Notes under the pieces: model-generated
The model's input: the letters and a program-made list of their open reading frames with translations, nothing else
Told to the model about the DNA's origin: nothing
Database searches by the model: none
Part shown: positions 23,852 to 32,702 of the stretch, piece after piece
How positions within the stretch are numbered: position 1 is the first letter of the stretch
Layout: each line of letters begins with the position of its first letter
Translations under genes and position numbers: made by a program
NCBI GenBank assembly: GCA_017427415.1
Contig: JAFRSU010000073.1
Coordinates: 1 to 64,000, forward strand
Direction: 5' to 3'
From: Lachnospiraceae bacterium
GTDB lineage: Bacteria > Bacillota > Clostridia > Lachnospirales > Lachnospiraceae
DNA: 64,000 bases

Positions 23852-24062
23852 GGGGAGAGGGGATGGAGTGTATTTCCGCACGCTGTCCGCTCCGCGCAGA
23901 CTTTTCGCGATCTTATCGGGCCGCTTTTGCCCGATGCGAAAACGTCTGGAAGGATTTCGCGTAATTGCCATGGCCTTCTATTTGTGTGACAGACTATAAC
24001 AGCCCCTGTCCACGCGAAATCCGCTTTTCTGCGTGCGGAGATATATTCCATCCCCTCTCCCC
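23852..24062. mobile_element. MITE-like palindromic element, 211 bp
   Basis: Terminal inverted repeats of 32 bp with four mismatches: 23852-23883 begins GGGGAGAGGGGATGG and 24031-24062 ends with its complement. A second nested inverted repeat inside (CAGACTTTTCGC and ATCGGGC with their complements) makes the element one large hairpin. No gene is encoded. The rest of 23722-24109 holds nothing else apart from a repeat at 24079. Confidence 0.6.
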
Positions 24063-24078
24063 GTATTAGTGTACTAAT

Positions 24079-24103
24079 ATTCTTCGCTTCGCTCAGAATG
24101 ACA
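24079..24103. repeat. CTCAGAATGACA dispersed repeat
   Basis: TATTCTTCGCTTCGCTCAG then AATGACA, right behind the permease stop and next to the MITE-like element. Confidence 0.7.
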
Positions 24104-24109
24104 GCGGGA

Positions 24110-26530
24110 TTACTCCTCAGTTATCATCTCCACGGGATTGAGCTTCCTGACTTTGAGGCCTGCAAGCCCCGAAGTTACGACTGCTACGAGCACGATACCT
24201 GCTACTGTAGCCAGCATGTACACGAACGGGATATCAAAACAAACTTTCTTGATGCCGAAACCGGAGAATACCGTTTCTACTCCGAAGGCTCCTACTAAAC
24301 TCGAGAACACTGCTCCGATGATACCTCCGACAAGGATAGCCGGCATATTTGAGAGCATGATCTGTGAGATAAGGCCGCCGGAAGTCTGGCCTAAAGCCTT
24401 GCTGATGCCCATTCCGCGCCATTCCCTGGAGATCTTGGCACGGATCACCAGAGACTCTACGAATACAACTACCAGTAATGTCACCACACAGATTACGAGA
24501 CATAAAGCCTTCATGGTAGCTACCAGCGAATTTATCGTGGTTTCCATGGTTTTCTGAGAATCCGTATACTGAAGTGTAAGACCTTTGGTTTTCGCGATCT
24601 CCTCTATTTTTGCCTTTAAGGTTTCGAAAGTCACACCGTCATTGCCTGTTACATATATTGAAAAATGAGGTTCTGCAGTCAGAAGCTTTTCGGCAGCGGC
24701 GAGTGTCATGATGCCGGTACGTCCGAACTGCTCCATTCTCTGGTTGATACCGACCACTAAGTAGTCACCCTTTTTGCCGGCATTTTCTACCTCTACGACA
24801 TCTCCGACCTTAAGCGAAAGGTCCTCTGCTATAGCTGCGGTCACCATTATCTCATTAGTATTTTCGGGCAGCCTGCCTTCTATGATATTGGTATTGGTGG
24901 TCTGTGCAGGGTCGTCGTGTACGTAAATATTGTACTGCTTTGTCTTACCGTTAAATATCACGTTCATATCGTATCTTGCAAGACCAAACGCACTTTTAAC
25001 CTCAGGAAGTTCCCTTATATCGTCAAGTATCCCGTTGTCCCCGTATACGATAATATTACCTACTTCAAAGCCCATCATGTCGATCATGCCATCGGGATTT
25101 CTTCCGAAATTCTCGTTTAATCCGAAGCCTACTATCGTGAATATCGATAACATAAAAATGATAAAGCAGAGTATGATGTTTTTCCCAAGGCTCCCTAAGG
25201 TGTCCTTTAAGGAAAGAACTACCGGTACGGGAGCGGGGGTGTTTTCAAATGAAAACAGGTTTTTCTTGTAATTATGTGAGGTGATGCCGCCTCTTAATGC
25301 GTCAAGTACGGTTATCCTGTTATACTGCCTGCTAATGAGGAGTGTGACAGAGCAGACAAGCAGGCTTAAACCGATGAATGTAGCGATGGCTACCGGCCAG
25401 TTGATCGGCTGGTTCCAGCTAAGTCCGATGACGAAGCTCAATATATCTCCGAAGTAATTAAATGTTCCGATCGCGATCGCAAGACCGGCCACCGAGCCCA
25501 GGCAGGCTATCAGGGTGATCTGGATCACGAGAGCTGCTTTAAGCTGTCCTACGGTGTATCCGCCGGCTTCAAGTATGCCCGTATTTTTCATATTTCTTCT
25601 GATGAAGTTCCTGATGCTGAAGGAAATGATGATCAATGCGACGGCAAGTACCATAAGTGCGAACAACAGGACTACTGCCATAATGATCTTGGGAACAATC
25701 TGATCTCCGCCTTTCATAGTATCCCAGTTGATCAGCATATAACGTGCACTGTACAGGCTGGTTGCCTCGGGGCTGGTTGCTAATTCCGGATTTTTCTCTT
25801 CCCACTCGACAAGACCCAGCTTGAAATTGTCAGCCACTTCTTTTTCTACATCAGTTAAGTCAAGGTTTTCCTGCTTAAGTACTTCACTGTCGGTAACGCC
25901 CTTATATACAAAGCCCATTTCAAACCCGACTTCTGCGTCTGCCAGCTCCTTCATTTTTGAGCCGGATATGTACATGACATGGGTTGATATGTTCATGGTC
26001 GAACAGAAAATGGGATCCTCAGAAAATCCTGCTACGTTGAACCTGAAAGTTTTATCCTCAAATTTAAACTCGAAGGTATCACCGATCTCAAAATCGTTTT
26101 TAAGATTGAAGGGGATAACGATATCGTTTTCGCCTAACGGACCCTCGGGCAGTTTTATATCCATTATCTCGTGTTTGATACTGAAATCCTGGACTATATA
26201 ATCAAAGGTCTCGTACTCGTCATCCTTTGTATTCCTGTAATCCGCGGTCCATTCTGCTGCCGGGTTCTTTTCATATTTTATGATATGGGGGCTTTCTGCA
26301 AATGCCTTATCTGCAGATGATACCGCTTTGTCATTATCGCGGACCTGCATGTATACATCCGCTCCGTTTACTTCACTGAATTTATCATCAAGAACTTTTC
26401 CCAGTCCCAAAAGTGCCGAGAGGCAGTCAAAGATCAGGATTGCCGAGAGACATGTAAGTATAAGGAAAGTGATCATGTCGCCCTTCTGACGCTTTATGTT
26501 GTTTTTCGCTATGAAAAATATCTTGTACAT
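24110..26530 (-). CDS. ABC transporter permease, FtsX/MacB type
   Basis: An 806-residue permease with an N-terminal transmembrane helix, a large outside domain (about 45-270), three helices (about 280-400), a fourth with a second outside domain (about 445-640) and three C-terminal helices: the duplicated FtsX layout of lantibiotic- and bacitracin-type exporters. Motifs such as RRNMKNTGILEAGGYTVGQL and REWRGMGISKALG are the cytoplasmic coupling segments. It is 40 bp behind the ATPase gene and forms one exporter with it, probably for a peptide or a cell-wall-active agent. Confidence 0.88.
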   Translation of the reverse strand: MYKIFFIAKNNIKRQKGDMITFLILTCLSAILIFDCLSALLGLGKVLDDKFSEVNGADVYMQVRDNDKAVSSADKAFAESPHIIKYEKNPAAEWTADYRNTKDDEYETFDYIVQDFSIKHEIMDIKLPEGPLGENDIVIPFNLKNDFEIGDTFEFKFEDKTFRFNVAGFSEDPIFCSTMNISTHVMYISGSKMKELADAEVGFEMGFVYKGVTDSEVLKQENLDLTDVEKEVADNFKLGLVEWEEKNPELATSPEATSLYSARYMLINWDTMKGGDQIVPKIIMAVVLLFALMVLAVALIIISFSIRNFIRRNMKNTGILEAGGYTVGQLKAALVIQITLIACLGSVAGLAIAIGTFNYFGDILSFVIGLSWNQPINWPVAIATFIGLSLLVCSVTLLISRQYNRITVLDALRGGITSHNYKKNLFSFENTPAPVPVVLSLKDTLGSLGKNIILCFIIFMLSIFTIVGFGLNENFGRNPDGMIDMMGFEVGNIIVYGDNGILDDIRELPEVKSAFGLARYDMNVIFNGKTKQYNIYVHDDPAQTTNTNIIEGRLPENTNEIMVTAAIAEDLSLKVGDVVEVENAGKKGDYLVVGINQRMEQFGRTGIMTLAAAEKLLTAEPHFSIYVTGNDGVTFETLKAKIEEIAKTKGLTLQYTDSQKTMETTINSLVATMKALCLVICVVTLLVVVFVESLVIRAKISREWRGMGISKALGQTSGGLISQIMLSNMPAILVGGIIGAVFSSLVGAFGVETVFSGFGIKKVCFDIPFVYMLATVAGIVLVAVVTSGLAGLKVRKLNPVEMITEE

Positions 26531-26570
26531 AGTTGAACTCCTTTATTCTCGCTATAGCCTTCCCCTTTAA

Positions 26571-27437
26571 TTACCATCCCATCTCCTGTAAGAAGTCCTT
26601 AAGTTTTCTGTGTCTGGCGATCGCTTTCTCCAGGTCAGGATTCTTGTCATCCTTGTAGTCGCCCATGTAGGGGCCGAGGTCGCATTCATCGGATATCACG
26701 CCGTCTGCCAAGTAGATTATACGGTTGCCGCGCTCTGCTGCCTTGATGGTATGTGTAACCATGACGATGCTCTGGCCCTTGGCATTTAAGTCGGTCAAAA
26801 TATCAAGTACGTTTGTCGTATTCTGTGAGTTGAGGGCTCCTGTGGGCTCGTCCGCAAAAAGCACCTCGGGGTCGTTGATGACGCCTCTTACGACTGCCAC
26901 TCTCTGCTGCTGTCCGCCGGAGAGCTGTGTGGGGAACTTTCTGTAATCTCCTTCACCTATCTCTACTCTGTTTAAGAGCTCCTTAGCCTTGGCTGCCAAT
27001 GCTCTTCTGTCCTTGTTTTTAAGAAGTCCGCTTATCATTACGTTGTCTAACGCCGAGAGGGAATCGTTTAAGTAATTCTGCTGGAATACGAAGCCTGCGT
27101 GATCCCTGCGGAAAAGGGCTAACTTGTCGTTGGAGAACTTTGAGATCTCGATGCCGCTTTTGCCTGCTGCGTTATTATGGTTTTTATCTTTGGTTTCCTT
27201 CGTCCTGTTACCCTCCGCTCCGTCTACGAAGTAAGTAACAGTTCCGAGTGAAGGTCTGTCCATACCGGAGAGTGAATAGAGCAATGTGCTTTTTCCGGAT
27301 CCGGAGTTACCCATGACTACGGTGAAATCGCCTTTATATATGTTAAGATTCAGGTTTTTAAGTACATGCTGCTGTACCGATTCGTTAGAAAATGTCTTGG
27401 ATAAGTCCTTTGCTGTAAGTACTATTTCTTTATTCAT
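26571..27437 (-). CDS. ABC transporter ATP-binding protein, MacB/LolD type
   Basis: A 288-residue ATPase: Walker A GNSGSGKST, Q-loop VFQQNYLNDSL, signature LSGGQQQRVAVVRG, Walker B VLFADEPTGALNS and H-loop VTHTIKAAERGN. About 35 extra residues rich in Lys/Asn/Asp lie between Walker A and the Q-loop. It powers the FtsX permease encoded directly after it, and the pair sits next to a two-component system, the usual plan of antimicrobial-peptide sensing and detoxification modules. Confidence 0.9.
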   Translation of the reverse strand: MNKEIVLTAKDLSKTFSNESVQQHVLKNLNLNIYKGDFTVVMGNSGSGKSTLLYSLSGMDRPSLGTVTYFVDGAEGNRTKETKDKNHNNAAGKSGIEISKFSNDKLALFRRDHAGFVFQQNYLNDSLSALDNVMISGLLKNKDRRALAAKAKELLNRVEIGEGDYRKFPTQLSGGQQQRVAVVRGVINDPEVLFADEPTGALNSQNTTNVLDILTDLNAKGQSIVMVTHTIKAAERGNRIIYLADGVISDECDLGPYMGDYKDDKNPDLEKAIARHRKLKDFLQEMGW

Positions 27438-27462
27438 GTATGTTTTCCTTTCTAATTAAAAA

Positions 27463-27508
27463 TCCGTGCCTCATTTGTTGATCTTAATATACAACAATGA
27501 GACACGGA
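27463..27508 (-). terminator. Hairpin between the LRR and ABC genes
   Basis: TCCGTG-CTCATTTGTTG and its near-perfect complement form a long stem followed on the minus strand by UUUUUAA. It can end the LRR transcript or attenuate the ABC operon. Confidence 0.75.
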
Positions 27509-27588
27509 AGTCTTAACCTGTTTCTTTTTAATTTCTTAATTATTTCTTACCTGAGATTATTTCTTAAACGGAATTCTTAACCAAATGT

Positions 27589-29247
27589 TCATTCGTCTAT
27601 ATATGCCTCTATGCTTTCGACAGAGTCAAATGTATAAACGAGTGCATCGTAGGCGCCGCAGGTCATGTGGTTTTCGAAAGCCTTTTGGAATACGGAACGA
27701 TTTGTAGTAAGAAGACCGCGCAGCCATTCATCCCCTTTTCTTAAGCGATAAGCTTCATAAGCTTCAGGATATTTCTGATAATTACCGATCATAAGCTTGC
27801 ACAGGCTATCATTTTCAACTCCTGCCTGTAACCACTCGGTCACATCATCATTGGTATACTCTGAAGCATCATCTATTGTCAGCTCCTTTAGACCTTTTTT
27901 AGCTATCAGGTCCTTTGCTCCAACGAGATTCGCACTGTGGTGCTCGAGGTAAACATATTGCAGCTTATCCATAGATGCAAGAGATGAAACATCGAGATCC
28001 GTTTCAACAAGCGCCGAACGATAACTGAAGTATTTAAGATTTTTGCATTCCTTTACTCCCTCGATAAGCTTTTCGGGAGTGTAGCATTCTTCGAAAAAGG
28101 CTACGGGACTCGTATATGTGAGCTTTAAGACTTCAAGTCCGTCCATCCCGCCAAACACTTCTCCGTCATTAAAATAGTAAGTGGCGGTACCTAGGAATTT
28201 CAGATTTTTCATATCGGCCTTTTTAAGGTTTTCGGAAAAATCATTCGAAATGTTCATCTGGTAGGTGAGCTCCCTTAGATCATTAAGTTTTGTTATAAAT
28301 GATGTATCGTTAACACGGCATGCAACGATCGCCAGTTCCTTTAACCCGGTCAGTTCCCCGATACCTTCAAAGTTGCCGCTGGCTCCGCAGATGCTTAAGG
28401 AGTACAGCTTTTTGTTTTCCTTTAAAGCTTCTATATTGGTAACCTTGTACAGAGTGTCCTCGGGAAGGGCACTGTCGGAACCCAATACAAAATCGTCACT
28501 GTATAACATCAGTGTCTTTAAATTCGTGAACTCATTAAAATACTTAAAATCTACCTCACCAATGGTTCCCTGACATAAAAGTACCAGGTCTTCGATATCC
28601 TTCGGAATCTCATCCAAATTTCTTAAGCGGTATATCCCCCCGTCAGGGTAGGGTACGGGTGCCCTAAGTATATCGATATTGGAATCGGGATTGCTTGAGA
28701 TAACAAGATCCTTATTTTCTCCTCTGATCCAGTCTTTGAATTTATCCTTAATAGCTCCGTCCAGAATGAGCTCTTTCAGTTCCGGTAACTGCTGTACGAT
28801 ACCGGCATAATCCTTATAGCTGTATTGCCAGTCCCAAAAATAATTAGTATAATAGGTAGAATCATTTAACCTTAACGTCTCAAGTTTACTGCAGTTGGTG
28901 ATGGCGTCCATGTTTCCCACTAAGTCAAAGCCGGGATGGTTGCATATCTCTAAGGATGTAAGCCCTGTGAGCAGCTTTAAGTCCGAAAGATCGACATAGT
29001 TACCCAGTTCATATTGCATTTTTGTAGCATACCATACAGGTACGTGGCCTTTTTCACAGTCAATCTTAAGCTCCTTGAGTGAAGCACATTCCTTAGCCGT
29101 GATCTTTTCTTCCTCACTCTTTCCCAATGCTTCCCTTACACATCGTTCTACGAGCGGATCCGAAAAGTTGACGGTTCCCCCGCTGCAGGCGCTTAAAACA
29201 ACGATACAGATCATAATCAAAAAAACGAAGCCTACTCTTTTTTTCAT
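27589..29247 (-). CDS. Leucine-rich-repeat lipoprotein
   Basis: A 552-residue protein with a signal and lipobox LSAC (Cys21). From about residue 60 it carries degenerate leucine-rich repeats (LKELKIDC, LTSLEICNHPG, LKELILDGAI, LKTLMLYSD, LKELTIDD). It should be displayed on the outer face of the membrane and bind a protein or carbohydrate. No catalytic domain. It stands alone between the ABC operon and the polyamine genes. Confidence 0.82.
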   Translation of the reverse strand: MKKRVGFVFLIMICIVVLSACSGGTVNFSDPLVERCVREALGKSEEEKITAKECASLKELKIDCEKGHVPVWYATKMQYELGNYVDLSDLKLLTGLTSLEICNHPGFDLVGNMDAITNCSKLETLRLNDSTYYTNYFWDWQYSYKDYAGIVQQLPELKELILDGAIKDKFKDWIRGENKDLVISSNPDSNIDILRAPVPYPDGGIYRLRNLDEIPKDIEDLVLLCQGTIGEVDFKYFNEFTNLKTLMLYSDDFVLGSDSALPEDTLYKVTNIEALKENKKLYSLSICGASGNFEGIGELTGLKELAIVACRVNDTSFITKLNDLRELTYQMNISNDFSENLKKADMKNLKFLGTATYYFNDGEVFGGMDGLEVLKLTYTSPVAFFEECYTPEKLIEGVKECKNLKYFSYRSALVETDLDVSSLASMDKLQYVYLEHHSANLVGAKDLIAKKGLKELTIDDASEYTNDDVTEWLQAGVENDSLCKLMIGNYQKYPEAYEAYRLRKGDEWLRGLLTTNRSVFQKAFENHMTCGAYDALVYTFDSVESIEAYIDE

Positions 29248-29337
29248 TGTAACCCTGTCCTCCTATGTTTTATATAAGAAAATATGTGAATTACATCTTA
29301 CTTCGATAGTCTCTCTTATCAGGATAGTCTTTCTTAA

Positions 29338-30489
29338 CTAAGATAATCTCCCCTTGAAATCCTCATATCCGAAGGTCTTTACCGTCTCTATGCTTCCGTC
29401 CTCTTTTAAGAGCAGGATGTCCGGAAGCGGGATGCCGTTAAAGGTGTTGTTTTTTACCATGGAATAGATGGCCATGTCCTCAAATATCAGCCTGTCGCCG
29501 ATATTCATTTCTTTCTCGAAGCTGTAATCTCCTATCACATCGCCTGCAAGACAGGTAAGTGAGGAAAGGCGGTAGGTGTATGCCTTTTCTCCTGCCTCGT
29601 AGCCGTCTCTTAACGGCGGACGGTAAGGCATCTCGAGCACGTCGGGCATATGGCATGCAGCCGATGCGTCAAGTATCAGGATCTCCATGCCGTTTTTCAC
29701 CTTGTCCATGACCTCGGTAACCAAATATCCGGCATTTAAAGCTATGGCCTCTCCGGGCTCTAAATAAACTTCAACATCATATTTTTCACGGATGTATTTT
29801 ACAAGATTTATGAGACTTTCCACATCATAATCATCTCTTGTGATGTGGTGGCCGCCGCCTAAGTTCAGCCATTTTACCTTATATAATATGTCCCCGAACT
29901 GCTCCTCGATAGCCTTAAATGTGGTGATGAGCGCATCCGAATTCTGCTCACATAATGTATGGGAATGCAGGCCTTCAATACCGCCCTCACCGAAATCGGC
30001 ATCGAACTTAAAGTTTTCCTTTGTAACTCCGAGCCTCGAGCCGTATGCACAGGGATCGTATATCTCATGTCCCTCCTGGGTGGAACACATGGGATTGATG
30101 CGGATACCGGCACTCACGTGGAGGCCGCCTTTTTCATTTGCTTTCCTTATAGTATCTATATGCTTGTCGTATTGGACAAAGCTGTTGAAGATGATGTGAT
30201 CGCAGATCTTTACGAGCTCTTCCATGTGCTCCGGTTTATATGCGGGTGCGTAGACATGGTTCTCTTTTCCCATCTCTTCATACCCGAGACGCGCCTCAAA
30301 GAGACCGCTCGCCGTGGTGCCGCTGATATATTTTCCTATAAGGGGATAGATCGAAAACATGGAAAAAGCCTTCTGTGCCAGAAGTATGTGCGCACCGCTT
30401 TCTTTTTCTACTTTCCGGAGAATCTCAAGATTCTTTTTTATTTTTGCCTCATCCACGATATAACACGGGGTCTGAACGTTTTCAAACAT
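29338..30489 (-). CDS. nspC: Carboxynorspermidine decarboxylase
   Basis: A 383-residue PLP enzyme of the alanine-racemase-fold decarboxylases; PLP Lys40 in LAQKAFSMF, phosphate-binding NLGGGHHITRDDY and EPGEAIALNAGY, and the Cys in ILDASAACHMPD. It decarboxylates carboxynorspermidine or carboxyspermidine, giving norspermidine or spermidine. Last gene of the polyamine cluster, after the dehydrogenase and a hairpin. Confidence 0.9.
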   Translation of the reverse strand: MFENVQTPCYIVDEAKIKKNLEILRKVEKESGAHILLAQKAFSMFSIYPLIGKYISGTTASGLFEARLGYEEMGKENHVYAPAYKPEHMEELVKICDHIIFNSFVQYDKHIDTIRKANEKGGLHVSAGIRINPMCSTQEGHEIYDPCAYGSRLGVTKENFKFDADFGEGGIEGLHSHTLCEQNSDALITTFKAIEEQFGDILYKVKWLNLGGGHHITRDDYDVESLINLVKYIREKYDVEVYLEPGEAIALNAGYLVTEVMDKVKNGMEILILDASAACHMPDVLEMPYRPPLRDGYEAGEKAYTYRLSSLTCLAGDVIGDYSFEKEMNIGDRLIFEDMAIYSMVKNNTFNGIPLPDILLLKEDGSIETVKTFGYEDFKGRLS

Positions 30490-30502
30490 CTTTTATACCT
30501 CT

Positions 30503-30530
30503 AAAAAAAGCGGAGGTATAACCCTCCGCT
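30503..30530 (-). terminator. Intercistronic hairpin before nspC
   Basis: AGCGGAGG and CCTCCGCT pair around GTTATA and are followed by a run of seven U on the minus strand. It lies within the operon, so it may lower nspC expression. Confidence 0.8.
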
Positions 30531-30540
30531 AATTAATAAC

Positions 30541-31800
30541 TTAATCAACAAGTACCGGATCTTCATCCACTTTCCAGGGAAGTCCGTACTCATTAAGCAT
30601 ATCCATGAAGGGATCGGGATCGAACTCTTCTACTGTAAATACGCCATCCTTGTTCCATTTCTTCGAGATAACAAGCGCTGTACCGATCATGGCAGGTACA
30701 CCTGTGGTATAGGAAATAGCCTGAGAGCCGACTTCCTTGTAGCATTCCTGATGATCACATACATTGTAGATGTATACCTTCTTCTCTTTTCCGTCCTTGC
30801 GTCCGGTAAAGATACAGCCGATGTTGGTCTTGCCGACTGTCCTCGGTCCTAAAGAAGCGGGATCGGGCAGCAGGGCCTTTAAGAACTGGATGGGAACTAT
30901 TTCTTTTCCTTCAAAATTGATGGGTGATGTAGAAAGCATTCCGACATTCTCCAAACATTTCATATGTGTGAGATAGCTCTGTCCGAAGGTCATAAAGAAA
31001 CGGATCCTCTTAACACCGGGGATGTTCTTTGCGAGTGATTCTATCTCTTCGTGATGGAGAAGGTACATGTCCTTCATGCCTACGCCTTCAAAATTGTACT
31101 CTCTCTTGATCTCCATGGGCTTGGTCTCTACCCAGTGGCCGTTCTCCCAGTATGAACCGTTGGCAGATACTTCACGGAGGTTGATCTCGGGATTGAAATT
31201 GGTAGCGAAAGGATATCCGTGGTCACCGCCGTTACAGTCAAGGATATCGATGGTATCTATCTCATCAAAATAATGCTTTAATGCATATGCTGAGAATACG
31301 CTTGTTACACCGGGATCGAATCCGCTGCCGAGCAGGCCTGTGATTCCTGCCTCTTTGAACCTGTCCTGATATGCCCACTGCCATGAATAATCGAAGTAAG
31401 CGGTGAAGCCTTTTTCCTTACATCTCTTCTCATATATTGCACGCCACTCGGGATCATCCGTATCCTCGGGCTCGTAATTTGCTGTATCTATATAGTCAAC
31501 CTTGCACTCTAAGCACGCATCCATGATGGTAAGGTCCTGATAAGGAAGTGCCACGTTGAGCACTGCATCGGGATTGTACTCTTTGATAAGAGCTACAAGC
31601 TCGTCCTTGGAATCAGCGTTTACCTTGGCTGTAGTGATGACTGTGTCGGTCTTAGGCTGAAGCTTTTCTTTTAATGCGTCACACTTTGACTTTGTACGGC
31701 TGGCAATGCAGAGCTCCGTAAATGTTTTCGAATTCTGACAGCACTTAGAGATAGCAACCTGTGCCACACCGCCGCAACCGATAACTAATAATCTGCTCAT
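30541..31800 (-). CDS. Carboxynorspermidine dehydrogenase (saccharopine dehydrogenase family)
   Basis: A 419-residue NAD(P)-dependent enzyme: Rossmann loop VIGCGGVAQVAI at the N-terminus, then the family's YANYEPED-like and GLLGSGFDPGVTSVFSAYAL blocks. In the carboxyspermidine route it joins a diamine with aspartate semialdehyde. Spaced 18 bp behind speE and paired with nspC. It cannot be told whether the acceptor is putrescine, diaminopropane or agmatine. Confidence 0.9.
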   Translation of the reverse strand: MSRLLVIGCGGVAQVAISKCCQNSKTFTELCIASRTKSKCDALKEKLQPKTDTVITTAKVNADSKDELVALIKEYNPDAVLNVALPYQDLTIMDACLECKVDYIDTANYEPEDTDDPEWRAIYEKRCKEKGFTAYFDYSWQWAYQDRFKEAGITGLLGSGFDPGVTSVFSAYALKHYFDEIDTIDILDCNGGDHGYPFATNFNPEINLREVSANGSYWENGHWVETKPMEIKREYNFEGVGMKDMYLLHHEEIESLAKNIPGVKRIRFFMTFGQSYLTHMKCLENVGMLSTSPINFEGKEIVPIQFLKALLPDPASLGPRTVGKTNIGCIFTGRKDGKEKKVYIYNVCDHQECYKEVGSQAISYTTGVPAMIGTALVISKKWNKDGVFTVEEFDPDPFMDMLNEYGLPWKVDEDPVLVD

Positions 31801-31818
31801 ATTTATACCCTCCTGACT

Positions 31819-32673
31819 TTAATCTTCTTCTTCCTCTAACATATCTTCAACATACTTCGGAAGCATGAACGCTCCCTGATGAAGATTGGTGGTGTAATAC
31901 CATGTCTTTATCTTTCTGTCGTTCCATCTCTTTGCGTCAAGATCTGTTAAAGGATGGTACTTCTTTGACAAAAAACCGAACAGCCAGTAGCCGGAAGCAC
32001 ATGTAGGGATATGTGCCTGATATACACGGCTTATCGGGAAGCTGTGGCTTGCCTTACGGTGCATGGCTCTGCAGGTATCCTCGTCCTCATCGTAGAAGGG
32101 GCTGCCGTGCTGGTATACCATGATACCATCATCTCTGAGCGCCCTATAGCAGTTGCCGTAGAACTCTTTTGTAAAAAGTCCTGCAGTGTGCCCCAACGGG
32201 TCTATCGCATCGTTGATGATAAGGTCATATACACCGAGTTTATCTCGCAAAAAACGGAGCCCGTCACGGTTATAGACCTTTACTCTCGGGTCCTCCAAGC
32301 CTCTCGCGTTATCCGGGAAATACTCCTTACATACCGAGATGAACACGTCATCCGGCTCTACTACATCTATCTGTTTTATCTCATCATAATATGAAAGCTC
32401 TCTGGCTACGCCGCCGTCACCACCACCGATGACAAGTACTTTTTCCACATTGGGATGTACCGCCATGGGCACATGCACTATCATCTCGTCGTAGGTGAAC
32501 TCATCCTTTTCCGAGAAAACGATGCTGCCGTCCGAGCTTATGAACTTGCCGAACTCCTCGGACTCAAACACATCTATCCTCTGAAAATCGGTCTGCTCGC
32601 CGAACAGATGCTTTTCAATCTTAACCGAAAACTTTACTTTCTCCGTATGGAATTCAGAAAACCAGAGCTCCAT
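31819..32673 (-). CDS. speE: Polyamine aminopropyltransferase (spermidine synthase)
   Basis: A 284-residue aminopropyltransferase: GGGDGG at 83-88, acidic VVEPDD ribose-binding strand and the catalytic NDAIDPLG. After Pro-Leu-Gly the usual Pro-Ala is His-Thr-Ala. It transfers aminopropyl groups from decarboxylated SAM to putrescine. No SAM decarboxylase gene is in the window. It lies 29 bp behind the decarboxylase gene. Confidence 0.93.
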   Translation of the reverse strand: MELWFSEFHTEKVKFSVKIEKHLFGEQTDFQRIDVFESEEFGKFISSDGSIVFSEKDEFTYDEMIVHVPMAVHPNVEKVLVIGGGDGGVARELSYYDEIKQIDVVEPDDVFISVCKEYFPDNARGLEDPRVKVYNRDGLRFLRDKLGVYDLIINDAIDPLGHTAGLFTKEFYGNCYRALRDDGIMVYQHGSPFYDEDEDTCRAMHRKASHSFPISRVYQAHIPTCASGYWLFGFLSKKYHPLTDLDAKRWNDRKIKTWYYTTNLHQGAFMLPKYVEDMLEEEED

Positions 32674-32702
32674 AAAACATCTCCATTCTTACTAAAACTT
32701 AT

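Noticed and set aside
23839..24051. Minus-strand 70-codon ORF in the regulator-permease gap
   Set aside because: It is the translation of a palindromic repeat element.
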